Of a DNA stretch of 64,000 nt, positions 46,001 through 53,879 are shown in pieces. The notes beneath the pieces were generated by a model. That model made no database searches. It had not been told where the DNA came from and saw only the letters and a list, made by a program, of their open reading frames with translations. The translations under genes were made by a program, and so were the position numbers. Within the stretch, counting starts at the first letter, position 1. Every line of letters starts with the position of its first letter. Source of the stretch: Dyadobacter sp. CY343 (GTDB lineage: Bacteria > Bacteroidota > Bacteroidia > Cytophagales > Spirosomataceae); the NCBI RefSeq assembly GCF_021390335.1, contig NZ_JAJUXK010000003.1:186001-250000 (forward strand), written 5' to 3'.

Positions 46001-46405
46001 CTGAATGCAAATCGCTTCGAGCTCGAATACCTGAATGGAACCAACAACCAAAGCCGCGATATGCTCAACCGCTGGACACCGGAAAATACCAATACGGACA
46101 TTCCGAGAGCTTCGACGACGCGCCCTGCCAACCGCATTTCGACGCGCCAGATCGAGGACGGTTCATACCTGCGCCTGAAAAATATCCAGCTTGCCTACAC
46201 ACTGCCGGCAACTGCGACGAAAGCATTGCATTTGCAAGGCGTGCGTTTCTACGTTTCCGCGCAGAACTATTTGACCTGGACGAAATATTCGGGTTATGAT
46301 CCGGAGGTGAACCGCTTTGGCCAGGACAGCCGCAGCCAGGGCTTCGACTATGCGAGTTATCCGGCAGCCAAAACACTGATTTTTGGTTTGAATGTAGGTT
46401 TTTAA
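43013..46405 (+). CDS. SusC/RagA-type TonB-dependent receptor with STN domain
   Basis: 1130 residues from ATG 43013 (MKKPFKYRW); the 42932 start lacks a signal peptide. Order: signal, STN (~45-120, LTQLEKQVDVRFVFSSTIIK), carboxypeptidase-regulatory-like domain (VSGKISDENNQPLPGVSVVI, ~140-220), plug with TonB box region (SLQEVVVVGYGQVKKSDLTG) and beta-barrel to the C-terminal Phe (KTLIFGLNVGF). It imports a polymer fragment across the outer membrane together with SusD. The STN domain connects it to the FecR/sigma pair. Confidence 0.96.
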   Translation: MKKPFKYRWVLLWTMRITITQLMLAILFMGAGYAHNSLGQSLLSEKITVSANGSEIRKVLTQLEKQVDVRFVFSSTIIKSTRRVTVNASDKPLYEVLDQILTPLDLQYEISGKIIILKRIEAPGMEAPAEPKGVKRQVSGKISDENNQPLPGVSVVIKGTQTGTTTNVEGAFQLNVESDDAVLVLSFVGYVTKEVPVGSQSAIDVSMAPEDQSLQEVVVVGYGQVKKSDLTGSVSTIPVDEIKKVAVTSMDQALQGRAAGVQITQNSGAPGGATTIRIRGGNSIQGDNEPLYVIDGIPFKNDVSNSGSNFNVLSTLNPSDIESMTILKDASSTAIYGSRGANGVVIITTKRGKAGRSTVTLDAFYGVQTVRRKYPVLNAREYAQFVNDANTNEGRNPVYTPQQVQAFGEGTDWQEEIFRSAPTYNYQLSMSGGDDKTQYALSGGYYKQEGIVTNSDFDRYSFRVNLDRKLTNKIKVGNSLTVNRTVTNQSRTDGDLGSAGLVTMAALQFPSILPVYNPDGSYLMNHPALTFTADNPAALARESKNTNTAYRVFGNIFGEYQIIEGLNLRVVLGVDGIMQKQDSYLPRSVSSGLSQGGVGRVNNGQSITWLNENLLTYTKNFNKLHNLTLLVGYTQQANRTENSSAASRNFVNDNLGTGNIGSGSVALIPSSGIGTWGLESYLGRVNYEFNEKYLLTASFRADGSSRFGANKRYGFFPSLALAWRASEEPFIKNIQSISELKVRATIGSTGNQDGIGNYPAYSLLGTQNYVFGNNVSTGIGPNQIANPDLSWETTTQSDIGIDISLFRNRLSFTADAYIKRTRDLLLSVTIPSTSGFSSAIQNLGKVENRGIELTITSYNIDGAFKWKTDFNYALNRNKVLDIGGAPQIFAGGVANIAQNVNSGVIRVGEPLGSFFGYETDGLYQTDEELKALVDANARKIGDRKYKDLKADGRIDDNDRTIIGRAQPKFIGGINNTFSYKGIDLTVFFQGVYGNQILNANRFELEYLNGTNNQSRDMLNRWTPENTNTDIPRASTTRPANRISTRQIEDGSYLRLKNIQLAYTLPATATKALHLQGVRFYVSAQNYLTWTKYSGYDPEVNRFGQDSRSQGFDYASYPAAKTLIFGLNVGF

Positions 46406-46435
46406 AAGTTCAAAGCATTTTAAAGCAGAATCCAC

Positions 46436-47866
46436 ATGAAAAAAATATTAGCATTTCTGGTAACACTTTCGGTCGCATCGTCGTGCAACGTTCTTGACCA
46501 GGTACCTGAATCCGCCTTTACGCCAACCAATTTCTATAAAAATTCAGATGACGCCATCGCTGCGATAAGCTCGGTATATGACCAGCTGAATACCCAGGAT
46601 CTGTATAACCAGGTAATGTGGATTGTCCAGGACCAGGCCACGGACGACGCGGAATGGGGCGGCGGGCGATCTACTGCGAACCAGGCCAAAAACGATCTCG
46701 ATAAATACACGTTTACGCCGGCTACCAGCACATTCCAGTCGACGTGGAGCGCGCAGTACAGAGCTATTAACCGGGCCAATGCAGCGATCGAGCGCATTCC
46801 GGCGATTACTATGGACGCTGCATTGCAGGGCCGCCTGATCGCCGAAGCCAAATTTATGCGCGCGTTTTACTATTTCACATTGGTACGGTTCTTCGGCGAT
46901 GTGCCGCTGGTATTGAAAGAAACTACGTCCCTGACCGACCTGCAAATTTCAAGAACGCCGAAGGAGGAAGTGTATGCGCAAATCATCAAGGATTTTACCG
47001 AGGCGGAAGCGGTACTTCCGGCTAGCTACTCCGGTGCAGACCGCGGACGTGCGACCAAGGGAGCAGCGACGGCTTTTCTTGCAAAAGTGCACCTTACCCG
47101 TCAGGATTGGACAAATGCAGCTGCAAAAGCAAAACAGGTAATCGATTCAGGTATGTATGATCTGTGGGCTACTTATCCCGAAGCATTCGCTATTGTCAAT
47201 AAAAATGGAAAAGAAGCAGTTTTTGAAGTACAGGCACTCGGTGGCGGGTTCGTTGAAGGAAGCTGGATGCAGGGTTACATGCGTCCGAACTTTGACCGTG
47301 TCAATAACATTTCCGGTTTTGGCGACGATCCGGTTACCAAAAACCTGTACGAAACCTACACCGCTGCTGACAAGCGCCGGGACGTGAACATCCGCATTTA
47401 TTCGGCCACATCTACTCCGGCTGCTCCCGCCAGCGTCGATTTTCCGGGATATGTTTATAAATATCTTGATCCCTCGGCAACCGGCAACAATGAAGGCAGC
47501 AACAATTTCCCTGTGATCCGCTATGCCGACGTGCTCCTGATGTATGCAGAGGCGCTCAACGAGCTGGGAGCCGGAAATGCCGAAGCATTTGCGGCCGTGA
47601 ACAAAATCCGGGCGCGTGCCGGGCTGGCTGCGCTTCCGGCATCTCTCAGCCAGGCTGCGTTCCGCGATGCGATTTTGCTGGAAAGAAGGCTGGAACTGGC
47701 TTTCGAAGGCCACCGCTGGTATGACCTTGTTCGCACCGGCAAGCTGGTGCAGGCGATCAAAGCGCAAAACCCGACGATCCAGGTTACGGAGAACCACCAG
47801 CTTTTGCCGATCCCGCAAACGGAGCGCGACGTGAATCCAAACCTGACACAGAACCCCGGGTACTGA
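46436..47866 (+). CDS. RagB/SusD nutrient-binding lipoprotein
   Basis: 476 residues. Lipoprotein signal (SVASSC), then SusD helices (FTPTNFYKNSDDAIAAISSV, YRAINRANAAIERIPAI, AEAKFMRAFYYFTLVRFFGD). C-terminal signatures include VIRYADVLLMYAEALNELGA, LLERRLELAFEGHRWYDLVR and LLPIPQTERDVNPNLTQNPG. It caps the SusC barrel. It is 30 bp after susC and 1 bp before the SGNH gene. Confidence 0.96.
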   Translation: MKKILAFLVTLSVASSCNVLDQVPESAFTPTNFYKNSDDAIAAISSVYDQLNTQDLYNQVMWIVQDQATDDAEWGGGRSTANQAKNDLDKYTFTPATSTFQSTWSAQYRAINRANAAIERIPAITMDAALQGRLIAEAKFMRAFYYFTLVRFFGDVPLVLKETTSLTDLQISRTPKEEVYAQIIKDFTEAEAVLPASYSGADRGRATKGAATAFLAKVHLTRQDWTNAAAKAKQVIDSGMYDLWATYPEAFAIVNKNGKEAVFEVQALGGGFVEGSWMQGYMRPNFDRVNNISGFGDDPVTKNLYETYTAADKRRDVNIRIYSATSTPAAPASVDFPGYVYKYLDPSATGNNEGSNNFPVIRYADVLLMYAEALNELGAGNAEAFAAVNKIRARAGLAALPASLSQAAFRDAILLERRLELAFEGHRWYDLVRTGKLVQAIKAQNPTIQVTENHQLLPIPQTERDVNPNLTQNPGY

Positions 47867-47867
47867 T

Positions 47868-48590
47868 ATGCGCCGCAGACATTTTTTGCACACCGCACTT
47901 GCATTACCGGCCGCAGCTTGGGCCGGTAATGCTATGCCGGTACAACCAGCGGCCGAGGAGCCGTTCATTATCAATGCGGGAGTTGGTGGGAACAATACCG
48001 TTGACCTGCTTGCCCGAATAGAAAAAGACTGCCTCTCGCACAAGCCGGACTTCACGATCCTGATGATCGGTACCAACGATATGAATAGCCGTAAACACAT
48101 TCCACTGCCGGAGTTCGAACAAAACCTGCGCAGGATTATCGGGATTATCACCGGGTCGGGCAGCCAGGTGCTGCTGATGACCATTCTGCCCGGGTATGAA
48201 CCTTACCTTTTCACACGTCACTCAAAGGAGTTTTACGAGCCGGAGGGTTATCAATCCAGATTGTTGAAGGTAAATGCGACGATTAAACATGTAGCAGAAG
48301 AGTTAAAGCTGCATTTTATGGACTTGCATCACGTCTTCGACAAAGTGGGCAATGTGGGCGAAGAGGCCGGCAGCCTGATCCAGAATGTTGCCAACAGCAA
48401 TAAAAACGACGGTATTCACCCTACGCCCGACGGTTACCGGACCATTGCCGTGGCAGTTTACGAAAAGCTGATCTCGGTCAATGCGCCTTACAGGAGGCTC
48501 GTATGCTTTGGTGACAGCATTACGAATGGCGGTGGCGGCGTGGAAGGCAATAGTTATCCTGCCCAACTGAAAAAGCTGCTTGGTTACTAA
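47868..48590 (+). CDS. SGNH/GDSL hydrolase with circularly permuted motif order
   Basis: 240 residues with a Tat-like N-terminus (MRRRHFLHTALALPAAAWAG). SGNH blocks run in an unusual order: first block II INAGVGGNNT (35-44), then block III IGTNDM (67-72), block V NDGIHPTPDGY (180-190, catalytic Asp and His) and finally block I RLVCFGDSITNGGGG (210-224) with nucleophile Ser217 near the C-terminus, ending YPAQLKKLLGY. In canonical enzymes block I leads and its ...LKKLLG end runs directly into the ...INAGVGG start, so head and tail fit as a permutation. Co-transcribed with SusC/SusD; deacylation of a glycan is a reasonable guess. Confidence 0.88.
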   Translation: MRRRHFLHTALALPAAAWAGNAMPVQPAAEEPFIINAGVGGNNTVDLLARIEKDCLSHKPDFTILMIGTNDMNSRKHIPLPEFEQNLRRIIGIITGSGSQVLLMTILPGYEPYLFTRHSKEFYEPEGYQSRLLKVNATIKHVAEELKLHFMDLHHVFDKVGNVGEEAGSLIQNVANSNKNDGIHPTPDGYRTIAVAVYEKLISVNAPYRRLVCFGDSITNGGGGVEGNSYPAQLKKLLGY

Positions 48591-48629
48591 TCCGGGTACT
48601 CATTAAGTATTTACCAAAAATCACAATTT

Positions 48630-50288
48630 ATGTTTTCGAAAATAAAAATGATGCGACTGCTGGCATTGGTAAGCATCCTTTTCACGGTAATGCCGACCCT
48701 CACTTTTTCACAATCTTTTGAGGCTGATGTGATTGTTTACGGCGGCACTTCTGCGGCTGTCACGGCGGCTATGCAGGTGGTTCAATCGGGCAAGACGGTT
48801 TTAGTCGTTTCTCCCGATAAGCATTTGGGCGGGCTCTCCTCCGGCGGGCTGGGCTTTACCGACACCGGCGATAAATCGGTTATCGGCGGGTTCGCGCGCG
48901 AGTTTTATCACCGCGTATACATGCGCTACGACAAACCTGAAACCTGGAAATGGCAGAAGAAAGATGAATACGGTAACAAAGGCCAGGGAACACCTGCGAT
49001 GGACGGAGCCGAGCGTACCATGTGGATTTTTGAACCTCACGTCGCCGAGCAGGTTTTTGAGGATTTTGTTAAAGAAAATAATATAAAGATCTACCGCGAC
49101 GAGTGGCTCGACCGCAGCAAAACAGGTGTTCAGAAAAACAAGGGCCGCATTACTTCGCTGAAAACACTAAGCGGCAAAACCTTCAAAGGTAAAATGTTCA
49201 TCGACGCTACCTATGAAGGGGATTTGATGGCTGCTGCCGGAGTAAAATACCACGTGGGCCGCGAAGCGAACAGCGTTTACAATGAAGAATGGAATGGTAT
49301 CCAGGCGGGTGTGTTTCAGCACAATCACTATTTTCAGAAAAACATCAGTCCATACAAGATCGAAGGTGATCCGAAGAGTGGATTGTTACCTTATGTTTCG
49401 AATGAAAAAATAGGCAAAAACGGCGATGGTGATAACAAAATCCAGGCCTATTGCTTCCGCATGTGCCTGTCGTCGCACCCCGACAACCGCATTGCTTTCA
49501 CCAAGCCGGAAGGGTACGACCCAGCTAAATATGAGCTGCTGGCGCGCGTTTACAAAGCCGGCTGGACAGAGACTTTCCAGAAATACGATCCGATTCCCAA
49601 CCGGAAGACAGATACCAACAATCACGGCCCGTTCAGCACCGACTTCATTGGTCAGAACTACGATTATCCAGAGGCTACTTACGAGCGTCGCAAAGAAATT
49701 ATCAGGGAGCACGAGCTTTACCAGAAAGGCCTGATGTACTTCATTGCCAATGATCCGGCTGTTCCTGCTGATGTGCGTGCGGAAGCGAGTGAATGGGGAT
49801 TGCCAAAAGATGAATTTAAGGATAACGGCGGCTGGCCGCACCAGATTTATGTCCGCGAAGCCCGGCGCATGATTGGCCACGGCGTAATGACTGAAAATGA
49901 GACACTGGGCAAAAAAGCGGTATCAGAACCCATCGGTATGGGCTCGTATGCGCTGGATGCCCACAATGCGCAGCGTTATGTCAAGGAAGATGGTTTTGTA
50001 CAGAATGAAGGCGATATCGGCGTACATCCTAAGCAACCTTACAGCATTTCCTATGCATCCATTATCCCTAAAAAAGCTGAATGTGAAAATTTGCTGGTGC
50101 CGGTTTGTTTGTCAAGCTCACACATTGCCTATGGTTCGATCCGGATGGAGCCTGTGTTTATGATTTTGGGCCAGAGTGCGGCCACAGCGGCGGTGCAGGC
50201 GATCGATCGCAAAGTGGCAGTGCAGGACGTAGATTACCCCAAGCTGAAAACGCAACTATTAAAGGATAAACAAAAGCTGGAATTGTAA
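48630..50288 (+). CDS. Secreted FAD-dependent oxidoreductase
   Basis: 552 residues with a signal peptide (ending TFSQS). The mature part opens with a dinucleotide motif ADVIVYGGTSAAVTAAM (modified GxGxxG) followed by LGGLSSGGLGFTDTGDKSVI. MFIDATYEGDLMAAAGV and C-terminal IRMEPVFMILGQSAATAA are typical of the PF12831 FAD family often found in polysaccharide loci. Substrate unknown. Last gene of the SusCD locus, 40 bp after the SGNH gene. Confidence 0.88.
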   Translation: MFSKIKMMRLLALVSILFTVMPTLTFSQSFEADVIVYGGTSAAVTAAMQVVQSGKTVLVVSPDKHLGGLSSGGLGFTDTGDKSVIGGFAREFYHRVYMRYDKPETWKWQKKDEYGNKGQGTPAMDGAERTMWIFEPHVAEQVFEDFVKENNIKIYRDEWLDRSKTGVQKNKGRITSLKTLSGKTFKGKMFIDATYEGDLMAAAGVKYHVGREANSVYNEEWNGIQAGVFQHNHYFQKNISPYKIEGDPKSGLLPYVSNEKIGKNGDGDNKIQAYCFRMCLSSHPDNRIAFTKPEGYDPAKYELLARVYKAGWTETFQKYDPIPNRKTDTNNHGPFSTDFIGQNYDYPEATYERRKEIIREHELYQKGLMYFIANDPAVPADVRAEASEWGLPKDEFKDNGGWPHQIYVREARRMIGHGVMTENETLGKKAVSEPIGMGSYALDAHNAQRYVKEDGFVQNEGDIGVHPKQPYSISYASIIPKKAECENLLVPVCLSSSHIAYGSIRMEPVFMILGQSAATAAVQAIDRKVAVQDVDYPKLKTQLLKDKQKLEL

Positions 50289-50304
50289 TTAAATATTATC
50301 CCGA

Positions 50305-50362
50305 ACATTTTTTCTCGCAATATCCTTTCAGTCAATAATGAATGTATTGTGAGAGAAAATGT
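50305..50362. terminator. 18-bp inverted repeat between convergent operons
   Basis: Arms 50305-50322 and 50345-50362 (ACATTTTTTCTCGCAATA and TATTGTGAGAGAAAATGT) pair with two wobbles, loop 22 nt. Next to it AGCAGG-tat-CCTGCT forms a second small hairpin near 50370. Probable shared end of the SusCD and stressosome operons. Confidence 0.5.
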
Positions 50363-50408
50363 ATCGGTAGCAGGTATCCTGCTCGATCTGGCGAATGCAG
50401 AGTTGCCT

Positions 50409-52064
50409 TCACGCCGGGAGGTATACCGTAAAGTTAGACCCACGGCCGGGGCTGCTCTTCGCGGTAATTTTACCACCGTGCAGGTCGATGATTTTCTTGC
50501 AAATTGATAGGCCGATCCCGGTTCCGGAAAAGTCATTTTTGGAATGGAGGCGCTGGAATACTTCGAAAATCCTGTCGGTGTATTGCTCATCGAAACCTAT
50601 CCCATTATCAATCACCTGAATGCATAACCATTGTTGGGTGCCGGGCAGATTTATTGGCCCTGATTGCTCTTTTGTGAGCAGCTCGGCAACAATCGAAACG
50701 ACTGGTTTCACATCGGGTGCTGTGAACTTGATCGCGTTCGCCAGAAGGTTTTGAAATAACAGAAGAAGCTGTAAAGCGTTGCCAGTCAGTACCTGCGAGC
50801 CGGGCGCTAAAATAGTTGCCCCCTTTTCGCTGATCATATATTCCAGGTTGGAAGTGGCCAGCTGAATGAGCTTGGAAAGCTCAACCTTCTCGTTCAGCAA
50901 TACCGGGCCCGAATTCAGACGTGAATAAGTTAATAAGTCCCTGATTACGAGCTGCATCCTCTCGGCCGAATTTTTTAAGCGCCTGAGCAAATCCTGCGCT
51001 TCCTCCGGTATGTGCGCATAATATTTGTCAATGATCATGTCCGCAAGGAGCATATTTTTGCGAACCGGCTCCTGGAGATCGTGGGATGCTACGTATGCAT
51101 AACGTGCAAGTTCCTGGTTACTGCGGTTAAGTTCCTGGATTGTATCATCGAGCTGTTTTTCCCGGATCTCCATGATTTCTTTCACCCGCCGCAGCTCCTG
51201 GTTATCCTTTAAAGTCTCATCTACCACTTTCTGCGCATGGATATCGACGATGAATCCGAACCATTGCAGCAAATTCCCCGAGAGACTGTCCAGCTGCGGA
51301 GTAAGCGAGAGCAGGTGCCACACCTTTCCGGCTGCAGAGGATAGGATCACTTCCAGCTGAAAAGCTTTTTTATCTTCCAGTTTTGTTCTCAGATAACCGA
51401 AATCGACGTCCAGGTGGTGCGTTTTAACCCATTCAAACCAATTTGTCTTTTTTAAGTCTTCGAGGGACCTGCCGGTGAAATCTAAAAATGACTGGTTCGC
51501 GTAGAGCATTTGATGGTCGGGCGCCAGGGAAAACATCATCAGCGGCAGAGAGCTGGTAAGTTCCTGGTAGCGGTTTTCACTTGCGACCAAAATGTCGGCC
51601 AGTTGCTGAAGTTCGGCATTTTTACGTTTGACTTCTTCATACGGAGAAATCGCCTGCCCTTTGTTGAATTCCTGTTTGCATTTGTCAAAGAGTGCCTGGC
51701 TCAACTTGATCGTCTTAGGCAATTCACAGCTGATCGAAACTGCCGAAGCTGATATTTGGAAATCGCTTACCAGTTTTCGGGCATACTGAAAGTTTTCGTT
51801 GGAAACATTCAGACGGTTTAACGAAGGGTAATTTATACTTGCGCAAATCGCCGGGCGGCTGTTTTTGGATTTGCCCAGTGACAGGTTCAGTACAGAGCCA
51901 GTTTGGTTTTCGATCATAAACCGCGCCACCTCAGACACAGCCGTGGCAAAGCCGGTTTGGGCAATCAGGCCTAACCCGCACATTTCACACAGTTGCATGG
52001 ACCTTCTGTGGGCCAGCACCAGGTCCTGGTCGTTTTCAAGATTAAAGACAATTATATCATTCAT
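50409..52064 (-). CDS. Soluble histidine kinase with RsbT-like N-terminus (stressosome cluster)
   Basis: 551 residues from the first ATG (52064, MNDIIVFN); an overlapping TTG start is possible. The N-terminal ~115 residues (LVLAHRRSMQLCEMCGLGLI, FATAVSEVARFMIENQ) match the first half of RsbT-type HATPase folds but lack the ATP-binding G boxes. Then PAS (~160-280), a coiled coil (~285-320), HisKA with YAYVASHDLQEPVRK (His ~328) and HATPase_c (NLLANAIKF, DNGIGFDE, GTGIGLSICK). It is the last gene of the stressosome unit and may be its output. Confidence 0.88.
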   Translation of the reverse strand: MNDIIVFNLENDQDLVLAHRRSMQLCEMCGLGLIAQTGFATAVSEVARFMIENQTGSVLNLSLGKSKNSRPAICASINYPSLNRLNVSNENFQYARKLVSDFQISASAVSISCELPKTIKLSQALFDKCKQEFNKGQAISPYEEVKRKNAELQQLADILVASENRYQELTSSLPLMMFSLAPDHQMLYANQSFLDFTGRSLEDLKKTNWFEWVKTHHLDVDFGYLRTKLEDKKAFQLEVILSSAAGKVWHLLSLTPQLDSLSGNLLQWFGFIVDIHAQKVVDETLKDNQELRRVKEIMEIREKQLDDTIQELNRSNQELARYAYVASHDLQEPVRKNMLLADMIIDKYYAHIPEEAQDLLRRLKNSAERMQLVIRDLLTYSRLNSGPVLLNEKVELSKLIQLATSNLEYMISEKGATILAPGSQVLTGNALQLLLLFQNLLANAIKFTAPDVKPVVSIVAELLTKEQSGPINLPGTQQWLCIQVIDNGIGFDEQYTDRIFEVFQRLHSKNDFSGTGIGLSICKKIIDLHGGKITAKSSPGRGSNFTVYLPA

Positions 52065-52071
52065 GATTTCT

Positions 52072-53079
52072 TTAATTAACCTTGACAACTACAACTGACA
52101 TGTCATCTGAATGGCGCGCATAGTCCTTGTAAATCACAGCGGCCAGGATCGACAGATCATATTTGAAGACCGAAGCATGCTTGCTTGTTTCCCACCGTGT
52201 TGAGATACCGTCTGAGCAAAGGACCAGGTAGCTACCGGTCTCATTTTCAATTTTTTGTGATTGGAGCCTACCCGAAATGTTAACACCAAGGATCCCATTG
52301 AAAGGCATGTGCGTTTTTGCGGAAAGTGCATTGCATAAGCGCGTTGAGATATTGCCAACACCACAAATGTTCCATGCCTTATTCACCAGGTCAAAGGTTG
52401 CGACGGTAGCCACCAGGCCCCTGGTATCCTTCACATGCTTGTGAATATCATTGAGAATGTCGCTGGGATTGTTGTGTACCGACTTTCGGAAGGCCTCACA
52501 AGCCCTTTGTGCAGCCAGGTTTGCAAGCGGCCCGTGCCCGAGCCCGTCGGCGAGCATTACTTTAAGAAAATAGGGGTTGGCTTTCCAGGCATAAGCATCT
52601 CCGCACAGGCTTTCGCCTGGCTTGCATAAAATGATCGGGTAAATACCTACGGCTGCTGGCTGATTTTGCACAGGCTGGGAAAAAATACGTGATAAGAGTA
52701 TTGTTCCCCAACCTTTTAAAGAATAGAGCTGAAACTGGTCTGAAAGCCGTTTGATCGAGCCTAGTCCGTGTCCCAAAGTCTTGGTTGTGGACACGCCGTC
52801 TTCCATCATCCTGGCCGGGTCTGCCATTCCCGGTCCATTATCAATGCTCAGGATTTCAATCCCTTTATTTGCACTTTCAGATATAACCCTGACCACCAGT
52901 TCACCGCCATTCGCATGCTTTAACAGGTTGGTGGTGATCTCGGAAACGACCAGTTCTAATTCAGCCACCCGTTTAGCAGACAAGCCAGCCGGCTCGGCAA
53001 TCCTTACAATATCCTTTTTTAATATATTCAGATAGCTGCGGTCGGTGAGGTTAAAAACCACTTGTTTTAGGCTATCCAT
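52072..53079 (-). CDS. RsbW/RsbT-type HATPase fused to a PP2C (RsbX/SpoIIE) phosphatase
   Basis: 335 residues. Residues ~1-135 are an anti-sigma-type HATPase with N box VSEITTNLLKHANGGEL, G1 IDNGPGM and G2 LGHGLGSIKRLSDQF. Residues ~140-335 are a PP2C fold with the metal-binding AYAWKANPYFLKVMLADGLG segment, ICGVGNISTRL and SDGIS. The product resembles a joined RsbT and RsbX. RsbX in Bacillus resets the stressosome by dephosphorylating RsbR/RsbS. It overlaps rsbT by 8 bp (ATGGATAG). Confidence 0.88.
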   Translation of the reverse strand: MDSLKQVVFNLTDRSYLNILKKDIVRIAEPAGLSAKRVAELELVVSEITTNLLKHANGGELVVRVISESANKGIEILSIDNGPGMADPARMMEDGVSTTKTLGHGLGSIKRLSDQFQLYSLKGWGTILLSRIFSQPVQNQPAAVGIYPIILCKPGESLCGDAYAWKANPYFLKVMLADGLGHGPLANLAAQRACEAFRKSVHNNPSDILNDIHKHVKDTRGLVATVATFDLVNKAWNICGVGNISTRLCNALSAKTHMPFNGILGVNISGRLQSQKIENETGSYLVLCSDGISTRWETSKHASVFKYDLSILAAVIYKDYARHSDDMSVVVVKVN

Positions 53080-53473
53080 TCTTCCATTTTAATATTTTCA
53101 CTGTTGTTCCCTGACCAAGCGTGCTCTGTATTGCGAATTCGTTAACCAGGCGTTTTGCACCCGGCAGGCCCATTCCCAGCGTCCGGCCGGTTGTGAAGCC
53201 ATCTTGCATAGCTTTTTGAATATCGGCTATTCCGGGCCCTTTGTCTTCAAATACAAGTTGAATACCTTCCTGCTTCCCGCGGATGATCACTTCCAGCCTG
53301 ACAATCCCCCCGCCGCCATAAATGAGCATATTGCGCGCGATTTCACTGGTAGCAGTGATCAGTTTGGTTTGGTTTACAATGCCCATACCCATCTTTACCG
53401 CTACTTCCTTTACACGGTTGCGGCAATATACCAGGTCACGCTCATGCTGGATGGCGAGGCTTTCTCTAATCAT
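53072..53473 (-). CDS. rsbT: RsbT-type serine/threonine kinase
   Basis: 133 residues from ATG 53473 (MIRESLAIQ), exactly the length of Bacillus RsbT. N box ITATSEIARNMLIYGGGG, G1 FEDKGPGIADI, G2 LGMGLPGAKRLVNEF are intact, so ATP binding is expected. RsbT phosphorylates RsbS and RsbR in the stressosome and is released to activate its target on stress. It overlaps the rsbS stop by 8 bp (ATGATTAG), implying translational coupling. Confidence 0.94.
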   Translation of the reverse strand: MIRESLAIQHERDLVYCRNRVKEVAVKMGMGIVNQTKLITATSEIARNMLIYGGGGIVRLEVIIRGKQEGIQLVFEDKGPGIADIQKAMQDGFTTGRTLGMGLPGAKRLVNEFAIQSTLGQGTTVKILKWKNG

Positions 53474-53858
53474 CGCCATCAGCAGCGTTATCATCAGGGT
53501 CTGAGCTTATCCTGGATTCAAGCAATGCCATTCCCTTCTCAACGTTCAAGGCAGTATGTACCCCCGCAAGCGGAAGTCCAAGTTCGATGAGGGTGATGGC
53601 CACCGCGGGCTGCATACCGACCACGACAGTCTCGGCATCCATAATGCTGGACATGCCGGCGATATTGCCAATAATTTTCCCCATGAACGAATCCACGATG
53701 GATAGGGCAGATATATCAATCAGTACACCTCGTGACCCTGTTTTATAAACCATTTCGATCAGGTCTTCTTCCAGGGTCAATGCCAGGCGGTCATATAAAT
53801 CAACCTGGATCGTTACCAGCAAAAACTTTCCCATTTTAAGAATAGGGATCTTCTCCAT
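53466..53858 (-). CDS. rsbS: RsbS-type STAS stressosome scaffold
   Basis: 130 residues, one STAS domain. IPILKMGKFLLVTIQVDLYD and VVGMQPAVAITLIELGLPL closely match RsbS. The phospho-acceptor Ser of Bacillus RsbS (S59 in IDSF) is Ser57 here (IVDSFMGK). A short Asp-rich tail (SSDPDDNAADGDD) is added. It forms the mixed icosahedral scaffold with RsbR and captures RsbT. Confidence 0.94.
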   Translation of the reverse strand: MEKIPILKMGKFLLVTIQVDLYDRLALTLEEDLIEMVYKTGSRGVLIDISALSIVDSFMGKIIGNIAGMSSIMDAETVVVGMQPAVAITLIELGLPLAGVHTALNVEKGMALLESRISSDPDDNAADGDD

Positions 53859-53879
53859 ATTGTCAGCGGCTTATTCTAC

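Noticed and set aside
45218-46051. 277-residue minus-strand ORF inside susC
   Set aside because: Lies wholly opposite conserved SusC barrel sequence; no motif or start context.
47147-48184. 345-residue minus-strand ORF across susD and the SGNH gene
   Set aside because: Spans two clear genes on the other strand; no recognisable domain.
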